Assembly: GCA_028753945.1 (NCBI GenBank)
Contig: JAPNXP010000008.1
Coordinates: forward strand, 1,116,001 to 1,180,000
Reading direction: 5' to 3'
DNA from: Hexactinellida sp. DTS-2022
Taxonomy: Eukaryota > Porifera > Hexactinellida
DNA length: 64,000 bases
The notes beneath the pieces are model-generated. The model was not told the origin of the DNA. It searched no databases and was given only the letters and a program-made list of their open reading frames with translations. This document shows positions 25,007 through 36,220 of this stretch, in pieces (within the stretch, counting starts at the first letter, position 1; every line of letters starts with the position of its first letter). The translations under genes were made by a program, and so were the position numbers.

Positions 25007-25315
25007 CACATGGCTGAACCATGGAATAGGAAAAGTTTTGTGCTATCAAAATGCTTCTAAATAGTATTAAATTCAAGTTAGATAGTATACTAACTTTTAT
25101 ATTAAATTTCAATTGATTTGAACCATAGACTCCTTTAAATAAGGACTGTAGGCGCTCATTCTCGGGTCCATTAGGTATTTCATAATCGGTTAAAGTTTGA
25201 CACATAAAATATATTATTGTCGTATAGGAAGTCATAGTTAAGGAGTCCAACGGTCATATTGGATTATCGAAAATATTTGTGGAATGTGAGTTATGCGGTT
25301 TTCACACCTTTCCAT

Positions 25316-26349
25316 GGCGCGCTTGCAATTGGTCGACTTTTATAGGTTTGCAATTGGTCGACTTTTGTAGGTATGCAATTGGTCGACTATTCTAAGGTAT
25401 GCAATTGGTCGACTATTCTAGGGTATGCAATTGGTCGACTATTCTAGGGTAAGCAATTGGTCAACTATTCTAAGGTATGCAATTGGTCGACTATTCTAAG
25501 GTATGGAATTGGTCGACTATTCTAAGCTAAGGTATGCAATTGGTCGACTATTCTAGGGTATGCAATTGGTCGACTATTCTAAGGTATGCAATTGGTCGAG
25601 TATTTCATTTTGACATTTTTTGATAGAAAAAGGTGAAAAGAATCGCTTTCTAATTGACTAGTATGGATACTTGTGGAAAGAATTTCCTTTCTAATTGACT
25701 TGTATTGATTATAGTGAAAAAGAATCGTCTTTAAAAGTGTGTTATATGCATCTTATTGAAAACGTACGCTTTTCTAATTGTCATATATGGATTTGGGATA
25801 AAAGCAGGCAATTTTAAGTGTGATGGTATGGAGCCTAGGGGAAAATCTCAGTGTCACCGTAGCCCTAGGTGTTATCCATTATCATTGTAATTTGTTGAAT
25901 GCCATTGAAACCACCCTAGCTGGGTTATGATGTGTGTCAATGTGCATAGTAATAATAGTTTGTAAAGATACAAGTGAAAAAACTCCACTTAAAATAGTTC
26001 TTAGAATAGTCGCCCAATTGCAAACCCTAGAATACTCGACCAATTGCATACCTTAGCTTAGAATAGTCGACCAATTGCATACCTTAGAATAGTCGACCAA
26101 TTGCATACCCTAGAATAGTCGACCAATTGCATACCTTAGCTTAGAATAGTCGACCAATTGCATACCTTAGAATAGTCGACCAATTGCATACCTTAGAATA
26201 GTCGACCAATTGCATACTCTAGAATAGTCGACCAATTGCATACCCTAGAATAGTCGACAAATTGCATACCTTAGAATAGTCGACCAATTGCATACCTACA
26301 AAAGTCGACCAATTGCAAACCTACAAAATTCGACCAATTGCAGCGTCCC
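25316..26349. mobile_element. Foldback element with GTCGAC-centred tandem arms
   Basis: Inserted in the left terminal repeat of the P element; the nonamer CCTTTCCAT is duplicated (25307-25315, 26350-26358). Ends are GGCGCGCTTGCAATTGG and CCAATTGCAGCGTCCC. The arms (25320-25610 and about 25995-26340) are tandem ~26-bp units, GGTATGCAATTGGTCGAC plus ATTCTAA variants, in opposite orientation. The ~380-bp centre has no gene. The intact terminal repeat at the other end of the P element proves the insertion. Confidence 0.9.
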
Positions 26350-26800
26350 CCTTTCCATATATGGTAATATTGTTAAAATCTCGAGATCAGTTAGCTTTAG
26401 ACATATGAAATGTATTATTGTCGTATAGGAAGTCATATTTTGGGAGTCCAACGGACATATTGGATTATCGAAAATATTTGTGGAATGTGAGTTATGCCGT
26501 TTTCACACCTTTCCATATATGGTAATATTAATAAAACCACGACAACAGTTAAAGTTAGGCATATTTAAGTATATTATTTGCGGATAGGTAGTATAATATG
26601 GTGAGCTATTTGTCGTGATAATTATTTGCTATACCTCTAATGTTTAAGTTACAAGTTTGGATTTGATTAGTATGATTGTTAGCATGGAGAAAGTATTATC
26701 GAACTAAATGTTGATGGTAAAGAATAATAATGCTTAGTTTTTACATTTTATTTCGTATTTACAAAATTTAGCATATAATCTCACAAGCAACACAGTAATC

Positions 26801-29344
26801 ATGCCAAAACGTTGTGCAGCATTCAACTGTCGTGGTAACTATGATGGGGAACCATTTAGTCAAGTTGTCAGTTTTCCCACAGAAAGGGTTGAAAGGACAG
26901 ATGGATTGAGGTCATGCCTAATGAACTTGGGAGTCTTAACGATCGAAAAGAGATATTTGTCTGTTCATCACACTTTGAATGCAAATGGGTAACTGTACGG
27001 GGAGGAAAGCGACCAATTGGACCTCCTACATATTTTAAAGGTGTGCCCAAGTCTTGTCAGAAACAGTCTTTTACACATCCAAGGCCAACAAGAAAGACTA
27101 TTTCTGATGTAAGGGATAAATTGCAGAGAGAGTATATTGGCAAGTGCGATAAGATCTTAGATTTCACAACTTTTTGCAGAAGAATTTGAAAGACGATTCA
27201 CATCATTCAGCGTTAGAAATCACAGAGAAAAATTGACAGTTTTCATGGTGGATGAATTAGGGAGTAAAGTGATTCAGTATTTCTGCTTTAAGAAAGTAGA
27301 GTCTTGCTTTGGGTTTCTTCATTTGTCTAAGGTAGAAAAGAATGGTTATGAAATCCCAAAGATAATTTTCAATCTACAGAAGAATAGCCTCCTTCATAGA
27401 TGGTCTCAGATGGAAGAAATCCTCTCGATTGTTAATAATTATGAAACTTTTAACAATGATCATTTGTTAAAGGCCATGGAAGAGTTGAAACAAATGACAA
27501 TAGATGTACAAGAATCAACACATTTTCAGTTCCTAGAGACCCAGCTAGAATTTCTCTTGATTTCAGATAATAATATCCGGTATACAAAACACCTACTGAT
27601 TTTTGCTGGAGAACTTCTTTGTATATCTCCAGCTGCATACAGGATGATAAGAAATTACAGAATAATAAAGCTCCCTAGGGAACAACTTGTCGAAATTTAA
27701 TGTCTCGTAGTTTCGCAAACACCAATCTGCCGCTCATATTCAAAGTACTGAAACCTGAGCAACGTCTTGTTAACATACTATTTGATGAGGTAAAGTTAAT
27801 GGAGACCACGCGGTTAACAGGCAGCCACATCATTGGTTATGCTACTAATGCCACAGAGGAAGTTGCTACATCTGCCTTTTGTATAGAAATTGTTTGCCAT
27901 CACGGAGGACCACGCTTAGTGATTGGTGTTCATCCAGTTTCTAAAATAAATGCAGCGAAGGCTCGAGATATCTTGATGGAAACAATTGAAGGATTGAGAA
28001 AAATGGATATCCAGCCAATATCCTTTATATGTGATAACTGTCCGCTAAATCAAGGTGTATACCGCTTACTTGGTGGTCCTGGGAAAGTGGAGGTATGCGG
28101 TGTCGATATGTACTTAATTTATGATTACGTTCATATCCTAAAAAATTGAGGAATAATTGGATAACTGAGAGGACCTGGGAATTGTCCTTTAAAGAGAACG
28201 ATGTAGAATATCTGGCATGTTGGAGAGACATCCAAGCTCTATATGATGAAGATAAAAAGATGCCATTACGTCTTACAAAGCTTACTCATACCTCAGTCTT
28301 TCCTAAACCACTACAAAGACAGAGCATACCGCTGGTATGTCAAGACTTTCATGAAAAGTCAATTGCAGCATTCAAAGCCTTAAAGGGTACTATCGACTAT
28401 CAGGAGGGAACTATTAAATTTCTCACATTGATAACAAACTGGTTCAGAATGATGAACGTAAAAGACAAGTTTAGCACAATACATCTTCGTGATCCACATC
28501 GTGCACCTTGGACGTTGAATTGTGACAACTTTAGCAAACTATCAGCAATGTGCGACGTTATAGATTCCTGTCGATGGGAAGGAGGAAGATTTCGACAAAA
28601 AAAGCTTACTCAATTCACTGCCGATGCTTTCAAGATCACAACAAAATATAGTATTGTAGCCGCCACTTATCTATTGACTTACCACAATTTTCAGTATGTT
28701 CTTCCTGCGGTTTTCTCACAAGACCCCTTGGAAACAATTTTTGGACAAGCCAGACAGCGCAATAGAGGAAACTTTTACATTGATATTGTTGATGTACTCT
28801 CAGCAGCCAAAGCACAGCGATTACATCAGTTGCTGAAATACAATATAATTCCTCAAGGAATTCCAGAGTTTACCTGCCCAGAATGTACAATGCCAGTCAG
28901 TTTGGGAGATATAGAGCTAATGCAAGAGATCAGTATTGAGGACACGCAACTCCTCCTTGATTCAGGCAATACTTTAAAGCACAAAGTAGTTTCATTGCTG
29001 GATATATAACATTTAAGCATGGTGAAATGGAAGGGGACCTAGTATCTACTGAATTTCTACAAGAACTCGACAGGGGAGGGCTGACAGTGCCAACATTGTA
29101 CACGACTTGTTTTGTTCAAACTGCTGTTAATCTTCTTGAGTTACTTCCGAGGGCCAAAAATAGTTGTCGAACATATGTAATTAAAGTCCTTTCATTTTTT
29201 GATCATCCTCTTGCTGAAGACAATGTAGCTCTATGCTCATTAGTTAATACTCTCTTAAAAGCTCAAGTTAACCACTTCAGTGATCGTGAGCAACAGATTG
29301 GATGTCTTCGACGGAGGGAAAAGGTACAAGAAGAAAATGATTAA
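26801..29344 (+). pseudogene. P-element transposase with THAP domain, frame-broken
   Basis: Starts at ATG 26801 with a THAP zinc finger: MPKRCAAFNC supplies the first two Cys, and VCSSHFECKW (frame of 26914) supplies the last Cys and His. Then come a linker, HLLIFAGELLCISPAAYRMI (typical P-transposase phrase before LP), FDEVKL near 27780 (candidate catalytic Asp), CDNCPLNQGVYR near 28030, DYVHILKN followed by an RNNW phrase at the 28145 junction, SQDPLETIFGQARQRNRG (28709-28762, candidate Glu) and a C-terminal GYI.FKHGEM-like segment. The reading frame changes by one base at about 26888, 27175, 27690, 28145 and 28990, mostly at short homopolymers, with no other stops. No intron is needed between segments, unlike Drosophila P with three. 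Either recently inactivated, or the breaks are assembly indels. Confidence 0.88.
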
Positions 29345-29966
29345 TTTGCTAACACTTTTAGATACAGTCAATGTACTGAAAAAACTTTCTCCATGCTAAC
29401 AATCATACTAATCAAATCCAAACTTGTAACTTAAACATTAGAGGTATAGCAAATAATTATCACGACAAATAGCTAACCATATTATACAACCTATCCGCAA
29501 ATAATATACTAAAATATGCCTAACTTTAACTGTTGTCGTGGTTTTATTAATATTACCATATATGGAAAGGTGTAAAAACGGCATAACTCACATTCCACAA
29601 ATATTTTCGATAATCCAATATGTCCGTTGGACTCCCAAAATATGACTTCCTATACGACAATAATACATTTCATATGTCTAAAGCTAACTGATCTCGAGAT
29701 TTTAACAATATTACCATATATGGAAAGGTGTGAAAACCGCATAACTCACATTCCACAAATATTTTCGATAATCCAATATGACCGTTGGACTCCTTAACTA
29801 TGACTTCCTATACGACAATAATACATTTTATGTGTCAAACTTTAACCGATTATGAAATACCTAATGGACCCAAGTTCCAGGACCCGAGAATGAGCGCCTA
29901 CAGTCCTTATTTAAAGGAGTCTATGATTTGAACACAAACTACGCCTTTAAATATACTTTATAATTA

Positions 29967-30154
29967 CAGCCGACTCCGCTTATAAGAGACACCGGTTAGT
30001 AGATCTCACTGCTTAATCGGGTCAAAATTTCAGAAGATTTTTAGGACGGAATTATACTATATTGGCTCAAAATATTTTCGGAAAATAGAATTCTCAGCTT
30101 AATCGGATAAAAGCAACCTGGTCCCAAGATGACTCTATTATGGGGAGTAGAATG
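29967..30154. mobile_element. pogo-like MITE, diverged
   Basis: CAGCCGACTCCGCTTATAAG at the left and GGGGAGTAGAATG at the right, TA on both sides; the interior is similar to 2690-2855. Confidence 0.65.
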
Positions 30155-30183
30155 TATTTCATTTCACTCTAAATTACATTGTA

Positions 30184-30350
30184 CAGTCGACTCCGCTTAA
30201 TAGAGCCACATCGGGACCAGGTTGTTTTGACCAAATTAAGCGGAGAAACCGATTAACCGAAAATAATTGTAAGCCAAACTGTAATTGTCACATAAATCCT
30301 GTGATATTTTGACCCGATTAACCGGTGGCTCTATTAAGCGGAGTTGACTG
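30184..30350. mobile_element. pogo-like MITE, 167 bp
   Basis: Well-preserved ends CAGTCGACTCCGCTTAATAG and CTATTAAGCGGAGTTGACTG, flanked by TA on both sides. Confidence 0.82.
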
Positions 30351-30383
30351 TATAAGGAATCGTTGGTATTTTTTATTCAAATA

Positions 30384-30540
30384 CAGTCTGTTCTCTGATC
30401 TTCTCTCTAATTGTCCACTTCTCTAATAGTCCCTTATCTACTTGTCAAAATCAACTATTTCTATACTTGTATTAGTCCATATTCTCTAATATACCACTTC
30501 GGCCCAATTGCCCACTGGTGGACTATTAGAGAGAACAGTG
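30384..30540. mobile_element. MITE with CAGT..GTTCTCT ends
   Basis: Left CAGTCTGTTCTCTGATC and right ATTAGAGAGAACAGTG are inverted and imperfect. Subterminal phrases about CTCTAATAGTCC repeat on both sides. A second pogo-like family. Confidence 0.6.
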
Positions 30541-31022
30541 TGTGTATACAAAATGAGTATGCTAAATATATATTTCCATACTAATTTACTGATTACAATG
30601 AGGAATTTTTATTTTTAACAGGGGATAAAAACTCCTATGTCCAAAATATTTAAAAAGTTTTAAAATTAAAAAAAATAGTATAAAAAAAGTTTATGAAAGA
30701 TCAACGAGAAATTTTATTGTTGTAAGATTCAATTATGGAATTCTTATCTCGCAAAATAGTGCGAAACTTCGAAAATGTATTTGAATTACATTGTCAATTT
30801 ACGTTGCTATGAAAATGCAAGAACTAATTATTCGCTACGAACCAGTAGTATATCTTAGTGAATATGCTACGGTAGATGTTGACACTTGGAACATGTTAAC
30901 ATCTACCGCGGTAGATGTTGTATTCGACTTCACTTTTAATTTTATAATTATAGTATGGCTTCTTGATTACTTACAGTAGATGTGATTTGTGTTAACATTA
31001 ACTACAATAATTAATAAATACT

Positions 31023-31315
31023 ACAGTACACCCTCGCTAATCCGAACAGAGGTGTTTCGATTAGTGAAGTAATGCATTTTCTATGGGCATCTATAAATGA
31101 GAATCTCGATAATCCGAACCAAACTTATACAAACCTTGTAATTCCGCACTAAAGATCTAGTGTACTCCTTAAAATACTTGCCTGAGACTTATTTTTTTAT
31201 ACTTCCAGTGCAATTTACGATTTTTCCCACATTTATTAGAAGAATATTTTGGTTCCTCCTGTTCGGATTAGCGAGGATTCGGATTAGCGGGGTTCGGATT
31301 AGCGAGGGTGTACTG
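31023..31315. mobile_element. Tigger-like MITE, 293 bp
   Basis: Ends CAGTACACCCTCGCTAATCC and GGATTAGCGAGGGTGTACTG are inverted, flanked by TA. The phrase TTCGGATTAGCG is repeated three times at the right end. Confidence 0.82.
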
Positions 31316-31349
31316 TATAATTAAACACTCATGAATAATTAATTAACAC

Positions 31350-31457
31350 CAGAGGCGGAGCGAGGGTGGGGCCTGTGCCCCAACTCATTAACGTAGGTGT
31401 GCCCCACCAGTGACGCATTTGTGTCCCACTAGTGGCGGCCGTCTAGCGCCGCCACTG
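31350..31457. mobile_element. hAT-type MITE, 108 bp
   Basis: CAGAGGCGGAGCGAGGG at left and GGCGCCGCCACTG-like end at right. Flanks ATTAACAC and ATTAATAC agree at 7 of 8 bases. Confidence 0.7.
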
Positions 31458-32264
31458 ATTAATACTAGTACTAAACACTTATGATTGATCCTAAGTCTAA
31501 GCAGTAAGCATGATCAATCTAGCACTATGTATGCGACGAAATTGATTTTAGAGGATTCTGGGAACTTTGACGGAAGTTCAATCTGAATTTTCGGGTTTTA
31601 ATCCCATCATATGACACGAGCTGTTCTTTTATGAATGTATTTAGTGTGAATGATTGACATAGATAAGTGTATGACCTATGTGTCTGAAAGTTAAGATATC
31701 GTGCACATGCCCCAGTTTTATATAGGGACCAATCAATTTCTCATTTACTTGCAAGTTTCCTCCTTCAATAAACAGTTAAGGACAAAGTTGAGGAAATTTA
31801 CTTGACGCTCTTTCCTTTGGCATAATTTGCACTTTTTCGGGATCATTTTAGACTCGATAGTTGTTTGAAAATTTATGGAAAGAATAGAGAAATAGTTGAT
31901 GCGTTCTTTGATGGTAATATTCCTGGATGATTAATTCAACATTAACTAATGCGTTAACAAGTTGTATTCTCATCCAAAGAAATAAAGTTCATTATTTTCA
32001 CATTCTACATTCATTTTCCTAGCTAACCAAAAGCGGAGGGAATCGAACTTCACCGTGTGAATATGAGCTAGAGTTTTCCCTAAGTAATCTTTGACCGCTG
32101 TTTCCAGCCCTTCAGAAGTTTTTGTAATTGGTAAAGATGGAGGCAAATTGGAGTTAACAAGTTATTAATAAGGAGGTTAATCAGAGCTAAAAATACCAGA
32201 TAAGAACTATCAGTATCTAGAGTCTAGAATAATCTAGTAAGCTTTTATTATTTGACACTCGTTC
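31458..32264. other. Non-coding stretch
   Basis: No gene seen; ordinary AT-rich text. Confidence 0.35.
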
Positions 32265-32537
32265 TTGGATATTTCTATACAATTACCTGCTTTATTGCTG
32301 AGATCTGCAACAGTTGAAATAGTGCCATCTTCAGCGAATATTTCCTTCCGCTTGGATCACACAGTTGATCAATTGTACCTCGCTGTACCTCTTTTTTATT
32401 CCAGGTACGAGATTTTGGTTCCTGTTTTTGGCCAAGACTTCATTCTCGAACTCAAGACCGTGATACTTTAACCGATTGTCAGACATACAATATGAAGACG
32501 TAAAATTATATAAAACTATAATATTAATATGAAATTA

Positions 32538-32702
32538 CTTATATAGAGCTCAACTCTAGTAGAGTTCAGTTTTTCACTATGTGTATTCAGGTAGTGAGAA
32601 AGGTCAGTTTTTCTCCAAGCTTTGAAATTGACCTTTAGAAAGTAAGCCTGGGCTTTTAGTATGGGAAAAAATCTGAACTCTACAGAGCTCAGCTCTATAT
32701 AA
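32538..32702. mobile_element. MITE with CTTATATAGAGCTCA ends
   Basis: Left CTTATATAGAGCTCAACTCT and right AGAGCTCAGCTCTATATAAG are inverted. The same family is at 49113-51000 (interrupted), and a cousin is at 46032-46171. Confidence 0.75.
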
Positions 32703-32930
32703 GGATTCTCTATTAATATTATATATCTATTTGTTTACTCCTCTTAACATAATTATCCTTCCCATCTATACCAAACTGATAGTAATCAAGAAGCCATCCT
32801 ATATTTATAAAATTGAAAGTGAAGTTGAGTACAACATCTACCGCGGTAGATGTTAACATGTTCCAAGTGTCAACATCTACCCTAGCAAATACGCAAATGT
32901 ATGGCAATTATTGTATAATAAGAACTGAGA

Positions 32931-33739
32931 ACTTAAGGACAATTTCATCAACCAGAACAACGAACTATCAACTCATATTGGGGTTTTGAAATTGAAAGAA
33001 CAATTTGACACAATTCGGAGGTATTTAGTGTGATGCACAAGAGCTATGCTAGAAAAGGTGATCTAAGGTTTAAATGAGTTCTAATACACACCATAATTAT
33101 ACTCAGTAACCATATACCCCAGGGTACTCGCAAGGATCTTTTGTTGTAAGGGTACATGAGAGTGAGATATTACTTAATGTCAATGATTTAATGAAACCTT
33201 CAAATAATAATATTGACTCAAGGGGTACATGCCCACTTATGACATGTGAATAAAGGGTACAATAGCTTTCAAGAAGGGCATGTATCTTTTGATATAGGCC
33301 TAGCGAGAACCCTGATATAGCCCCTTTACATAAGTATATAAACTCTTGGGTACTGGACTTTGACGAAATCTTCCCCATGATCAAGAAATTTGAACAATAA
33401 CTATGGTTGAGTATTAAAAGATTGTTAACACACCAAAAGTTTTGTGTTTCAATCATTTACAACAAATCACTCAGAACAAAACTTAAAAACTGCATACATT
33501 ATTTTTGATGATGCCATTCAATTCGCAGCTTCAATACCTATATGTCAGTAATATTTCACTATTGAGTATCTGCAACCCAAATGGCAATTTCCTATAAACT
33601 ACAGTTTTAGACACTGTGCATTGCGTTTCTAATAACGACTGGATAAAAACTTCGTGATAATAGAAAATTATAATCTAGTAATATAAAAGAGAAAATGAAG
33701 ATGTATTTATAATGTATATTAAATATTTGACAAATGTAC
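32931..33739. other. Intron-side DNA downstream of the RBM22-like exon
   Basis: No further RBM22 coding sequence was recognised here or elsewhere in the window. The 117-codon minus-strand frame 33103-33456 is not recognisable. Confidence 0.4.
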
Positions 33740-34024
33740 CTGGACTGGTAGACCATATTCCATATTTAATAAGCAAGTTTGACACACATTCTTCAACTTC
33801 GAACAAGTTTGACATATTTCAGTTTTCTTATACCTCATCTTTGGACCAGGACACCATCGAAAAACAGTAAAAGGTCTCGAACAAATTTTACATTCCTTTC
33901 CAAACTTCTCCTTCAACATACGAAGATAGGGGATATTTCCCAAACAGGTAGGACATAAAATGGGGAAATCACTATTTTCCCAATTAAATCGGTTATAAGA
34001 ATTCGTTGTTTTTGAGATTGCCAT
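33740..34024 (-). CDS. RBM22: RBM22-like pre-mRNA splicing factor, first coding exon
   Basis: The 95-codon exon begins at ATG 34024 and ends CAG before a GTACAT donor at 33739, phase 0. It contains the conserved N-terminus of RBM22 (Ecm2/Slt11 in yeasts): [48 protein letters not shown] and [14 protein letters not shown]. The Cys pairs form the N-terminal zinc-binding region. In the family this is followed by a CCCH finger and an RRM, and the protein acts in the spliceosomal catalytic core, bridging U6 snRNA and intron. Those parts are not found downstream on this strand, so they lie beyond a very long intron, outside the window, or are lost. It is by far the clearest host gene here. Being one exon with a splice donor, it is not a processed copy. 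Confidence 0.87.
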
Positions 34025-34127
34025 AATTTCAAGAAAGCTAAATCTAAAACAACCAAACTTGCATTTACATCCTCGTTAATAAATAATAATTTTCGGTAAA
34101 TACGTACACTATTTCAGTCCCTTCAAT

Positions 34128-34288
34128 CAGAGGCGTGCTGGGTCCAAGGGGCCCAGGCGGGATTAAGGACTTACTATACTACTCCGAATTTTTTCGGATG
34201 CCCTACGGGGCCACGGTAAGCAACTTTCCGTCCGGGCGGGGGCCCCGGGCGAGATTCCCGCCTGCCATGTATGGCCAGCACGCCCCTG
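34128..34288. mobile_element. hAT-type MITE, 161 bp
   Basis: CAGAGGCGTGCTGGG at left and CCAGCACGCCCCTG at right. Flanks CCTTCAAT and CCTTCAAA agree at 7 of 8. It lies about 100 bp upstream of the RBM22-like start codon. Confidence 0.78.
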
Positions 34289-34727
34289 CCTTCAAACTTT
34301 TTGAATACAAACAGTGTCAAACACACAGGTTAATAAGAATTTGTCCCTTGGAAATCGTACTAAAGAGGTTTTTCTGCATAATAAAAGGGGGCGTAGCCAG
34401 GTATGCTCAACCCCTGGGGATAACTGTTTGAAAGTTAAAAAATCCATATGTGGATGACTAGGAAACGAACGGTTTCCCGGTCCCGGTTACTCCCGGCAAT
34501 TTTTCGAGTCCCAGTACCTGTCCCGGTCACGGATATTCGTTTTTTCACCGGATATCCGAAGGGGGATAGGCTATTCCTATTTCTTAATTGAATGAATTAA
34601 CGCGGTATCTTTATAACAGTGAAACGATACATTCAATTTGGGAGAGTCAAGAAGCAAAACATATTACTATTATATATAACAGGTGTAAATGTAATTAAAG
34701 GAATTCAATATATACTATATCACAAAT
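34289..34727. other. Non-coding stretch
   Basis: No gene. Around 34470-34560 there is a TTTCCCGGTCCCGGT phrase also present near 39210-39260, so probably a repeat edge. Confidence 0.4.
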
Positions 34728-34971
34728 ACCGTATTTCCCCGAATAAGCGCCGGGTCAATAAAAATGACATTGGAATGTTAAAATTTATACACATTAGTTG
34801 ATCACTGTAATGTAATTCCATTGATTTTGGCAACATCGATAGGTATACTGTTGGTGGAAACCATTAGAACCGACCTAAAAATTATATTCTGGATTTTTCA
34901 CAAAAAAATTCAGGACAATTTTGGCCCACGAAAACAATAAGCGCCGGGGCGCTTATTCGGGAAAATACGGT
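34728..34971. mobile_element. MITE with CCGTATTTCCCCGAATAAGC ends
   Basis: The left end is inverted at the right as GCTTATTCGGGAAAATACGG. Two more copies of this unit lie inside the arms of the foldback at 35025-36211 (about 35235-35492 and 35709-35968). Confidence 0.75.
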
Positions 34972-35024
34972 GCTCACTTATAAAGTCATATTAATTTATC
35001 TATCTATCTATCTATATCTATCTG

Positions 35025-36211
35025 GGGATACAGACAATTCGTGACAAGACAATTCGTGACGAGACAATTCGTGACAGACAATTCGTGACAAGACAATTCG
35101 TGACAGAGACAATTCGTGACAGGACAATTCGTGACAGAGACAATTCGTGACAGGACAATTCGTGACAATTTTAATATACTACATAGGACTCTCACTATAG
35201 ACACGGGTCATAATGTATGCTCCCAATTGCAAATACCGTATTTCTCCGAATAAGCGCCCGACGCTTATTGTTTTCGTGGACCAATTTCATCCTGATTTTT
35301 TTTGAAAAATCCAGAAAATAATATTTTGGTGGGTTCCATTGGTTTTCAGCGACAGTATACATACCGTAGTTGCCAAAATCAATGTAATTACTGCCCAGAT
35401 ATTTATTAATGTGTTATCATTTAGTATACCAATGCCATTTTTATTGACCCAGCACTTATTAAATCCCCCGGCGCTTATTCGATTCAATACGATATTTATG
35501 TAACTTGAGACAAGCATACTGTTTGTTAACTAATTGAAAAAGGTAAAGTTTATTATGAATGATGTCTATATTAATATGAAACAGTATGCTTGTCTCAAGT
35601 TGCATAAATAAAAATAAATTAATTTGTTAACTAATTGAAAAAGGTAAAGTTTATTATGAATGATGTCTATATTAATATGAAACAGTATGCTTGTCTCAAG
35701 TTGCATAAATATCGTATTGAATCGAATAAGCGCCGGGGGATTTAATAAGTGCTGGGTCAATAAAAATGGCATTGGTATAATAAATTTTAACACATTAATA
35801 AATATCTGGGCAGTAATTACATTGATTTTGGCAACTACGGTATGTATACTGTCGCTGAAAACCAATGGAACCCACCAAAATATTATTTTCTGTATTTTTC
35901 AAAAAAAATCAGGATGAAATTGGTCCACGAAAACAATAAGCGTCGGGCGCTTATTCGGAGAAATACGGTATTTGCAATTGGGAGCATACATTATGACCCG
36001 TGTCTATAGTGAGAGTCCTATGTAGTATATTAAAATTGTCACGAATTGTCCTGTCACGAATTGTCTCTGTCACGAATTGTCTCTGTCACGAATTGTCTCT
36101 GTCACGAATTGTCCTGTCACGAATTGTCTCTGTCACGAATTGTCTTGTCACGAATTGTCTGTCACGAATTGTCTCGTCACGAATTGTCTTGTCACGAATT
36201 GTCTGTATCCC
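35025..36211. mobile_element. Foldback element with ATTCGTGAC tandem arms
   Basis: Starts GGGATACAGACAATTCGTGA, and the other end is its inverse. The nonamer ATCTATCTG flanks both sides (35016-35024, 36212-36220). Each arm has about ten units of 15-18 bp (GACAATTCGTGACAGA) and then a copy of the CCGTATTT MITE, so the arms are about 530 bp long. The inverted MITE copies imply either insertion before arm duplication or gene conversion between arms. Frames at 35004-36328 are translations of the repeat unit, not genes. Confidence 0.9.
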
Positions 36212-36220
36212 ATCTATCTG

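Larger units (their letters stand above)
25124..29925 (+). mobile_element. P-superfamily transposon with long terminal repeats
   Basis: Both ends begin CATAGACTCCTTTAAATAAG in inverted orientation with over 40 perfectly matching bases, and the flanking octamer ATTTGAAC is identical (25116-25123, 29926-29933). Similarity continues for about 0.55 kb: 29372-29925 matches 25124-25315 plus 26359-26698. Within each terminal repeat a ~100-150-bp segment (GACTTCCTATACGACAATAA) is itself duplicated. Drosophila P has 31-bp ends; long repeats recall the Galileo branch of the superfamily. The coding region is 26801-29344. A foldback element (25316-26349) sits in the left terminal repeat. Confidence 0.93.
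30786..32930. repeat. Inverted repeat pair, ~190-bp arms
   Basis: 30800-30985 is reproduced inverted at 32718-32905. Each arm carries the perfect 22-bp palindrome built on CATCTACCGCGGTAGATG (30898-30919 and 32833-32854). The 1.7 kb between holds two MITEs and a weak coding relic on the minus strand at about 32265-32471, reading KKRYSEVQLINCVIQAEGN, which resembles a pipsqueak-type helix-turn-helix as in pogo transposases. It could be the remains of one larger element. Confidence 0.5.

Noticed and set aside
32030-32075. tRNA-like phrase GGGAATCGAAC
   Set aside because: Resembles a T-arm complement, but no acceptor stem or full cloverleaf can be drawn around it.
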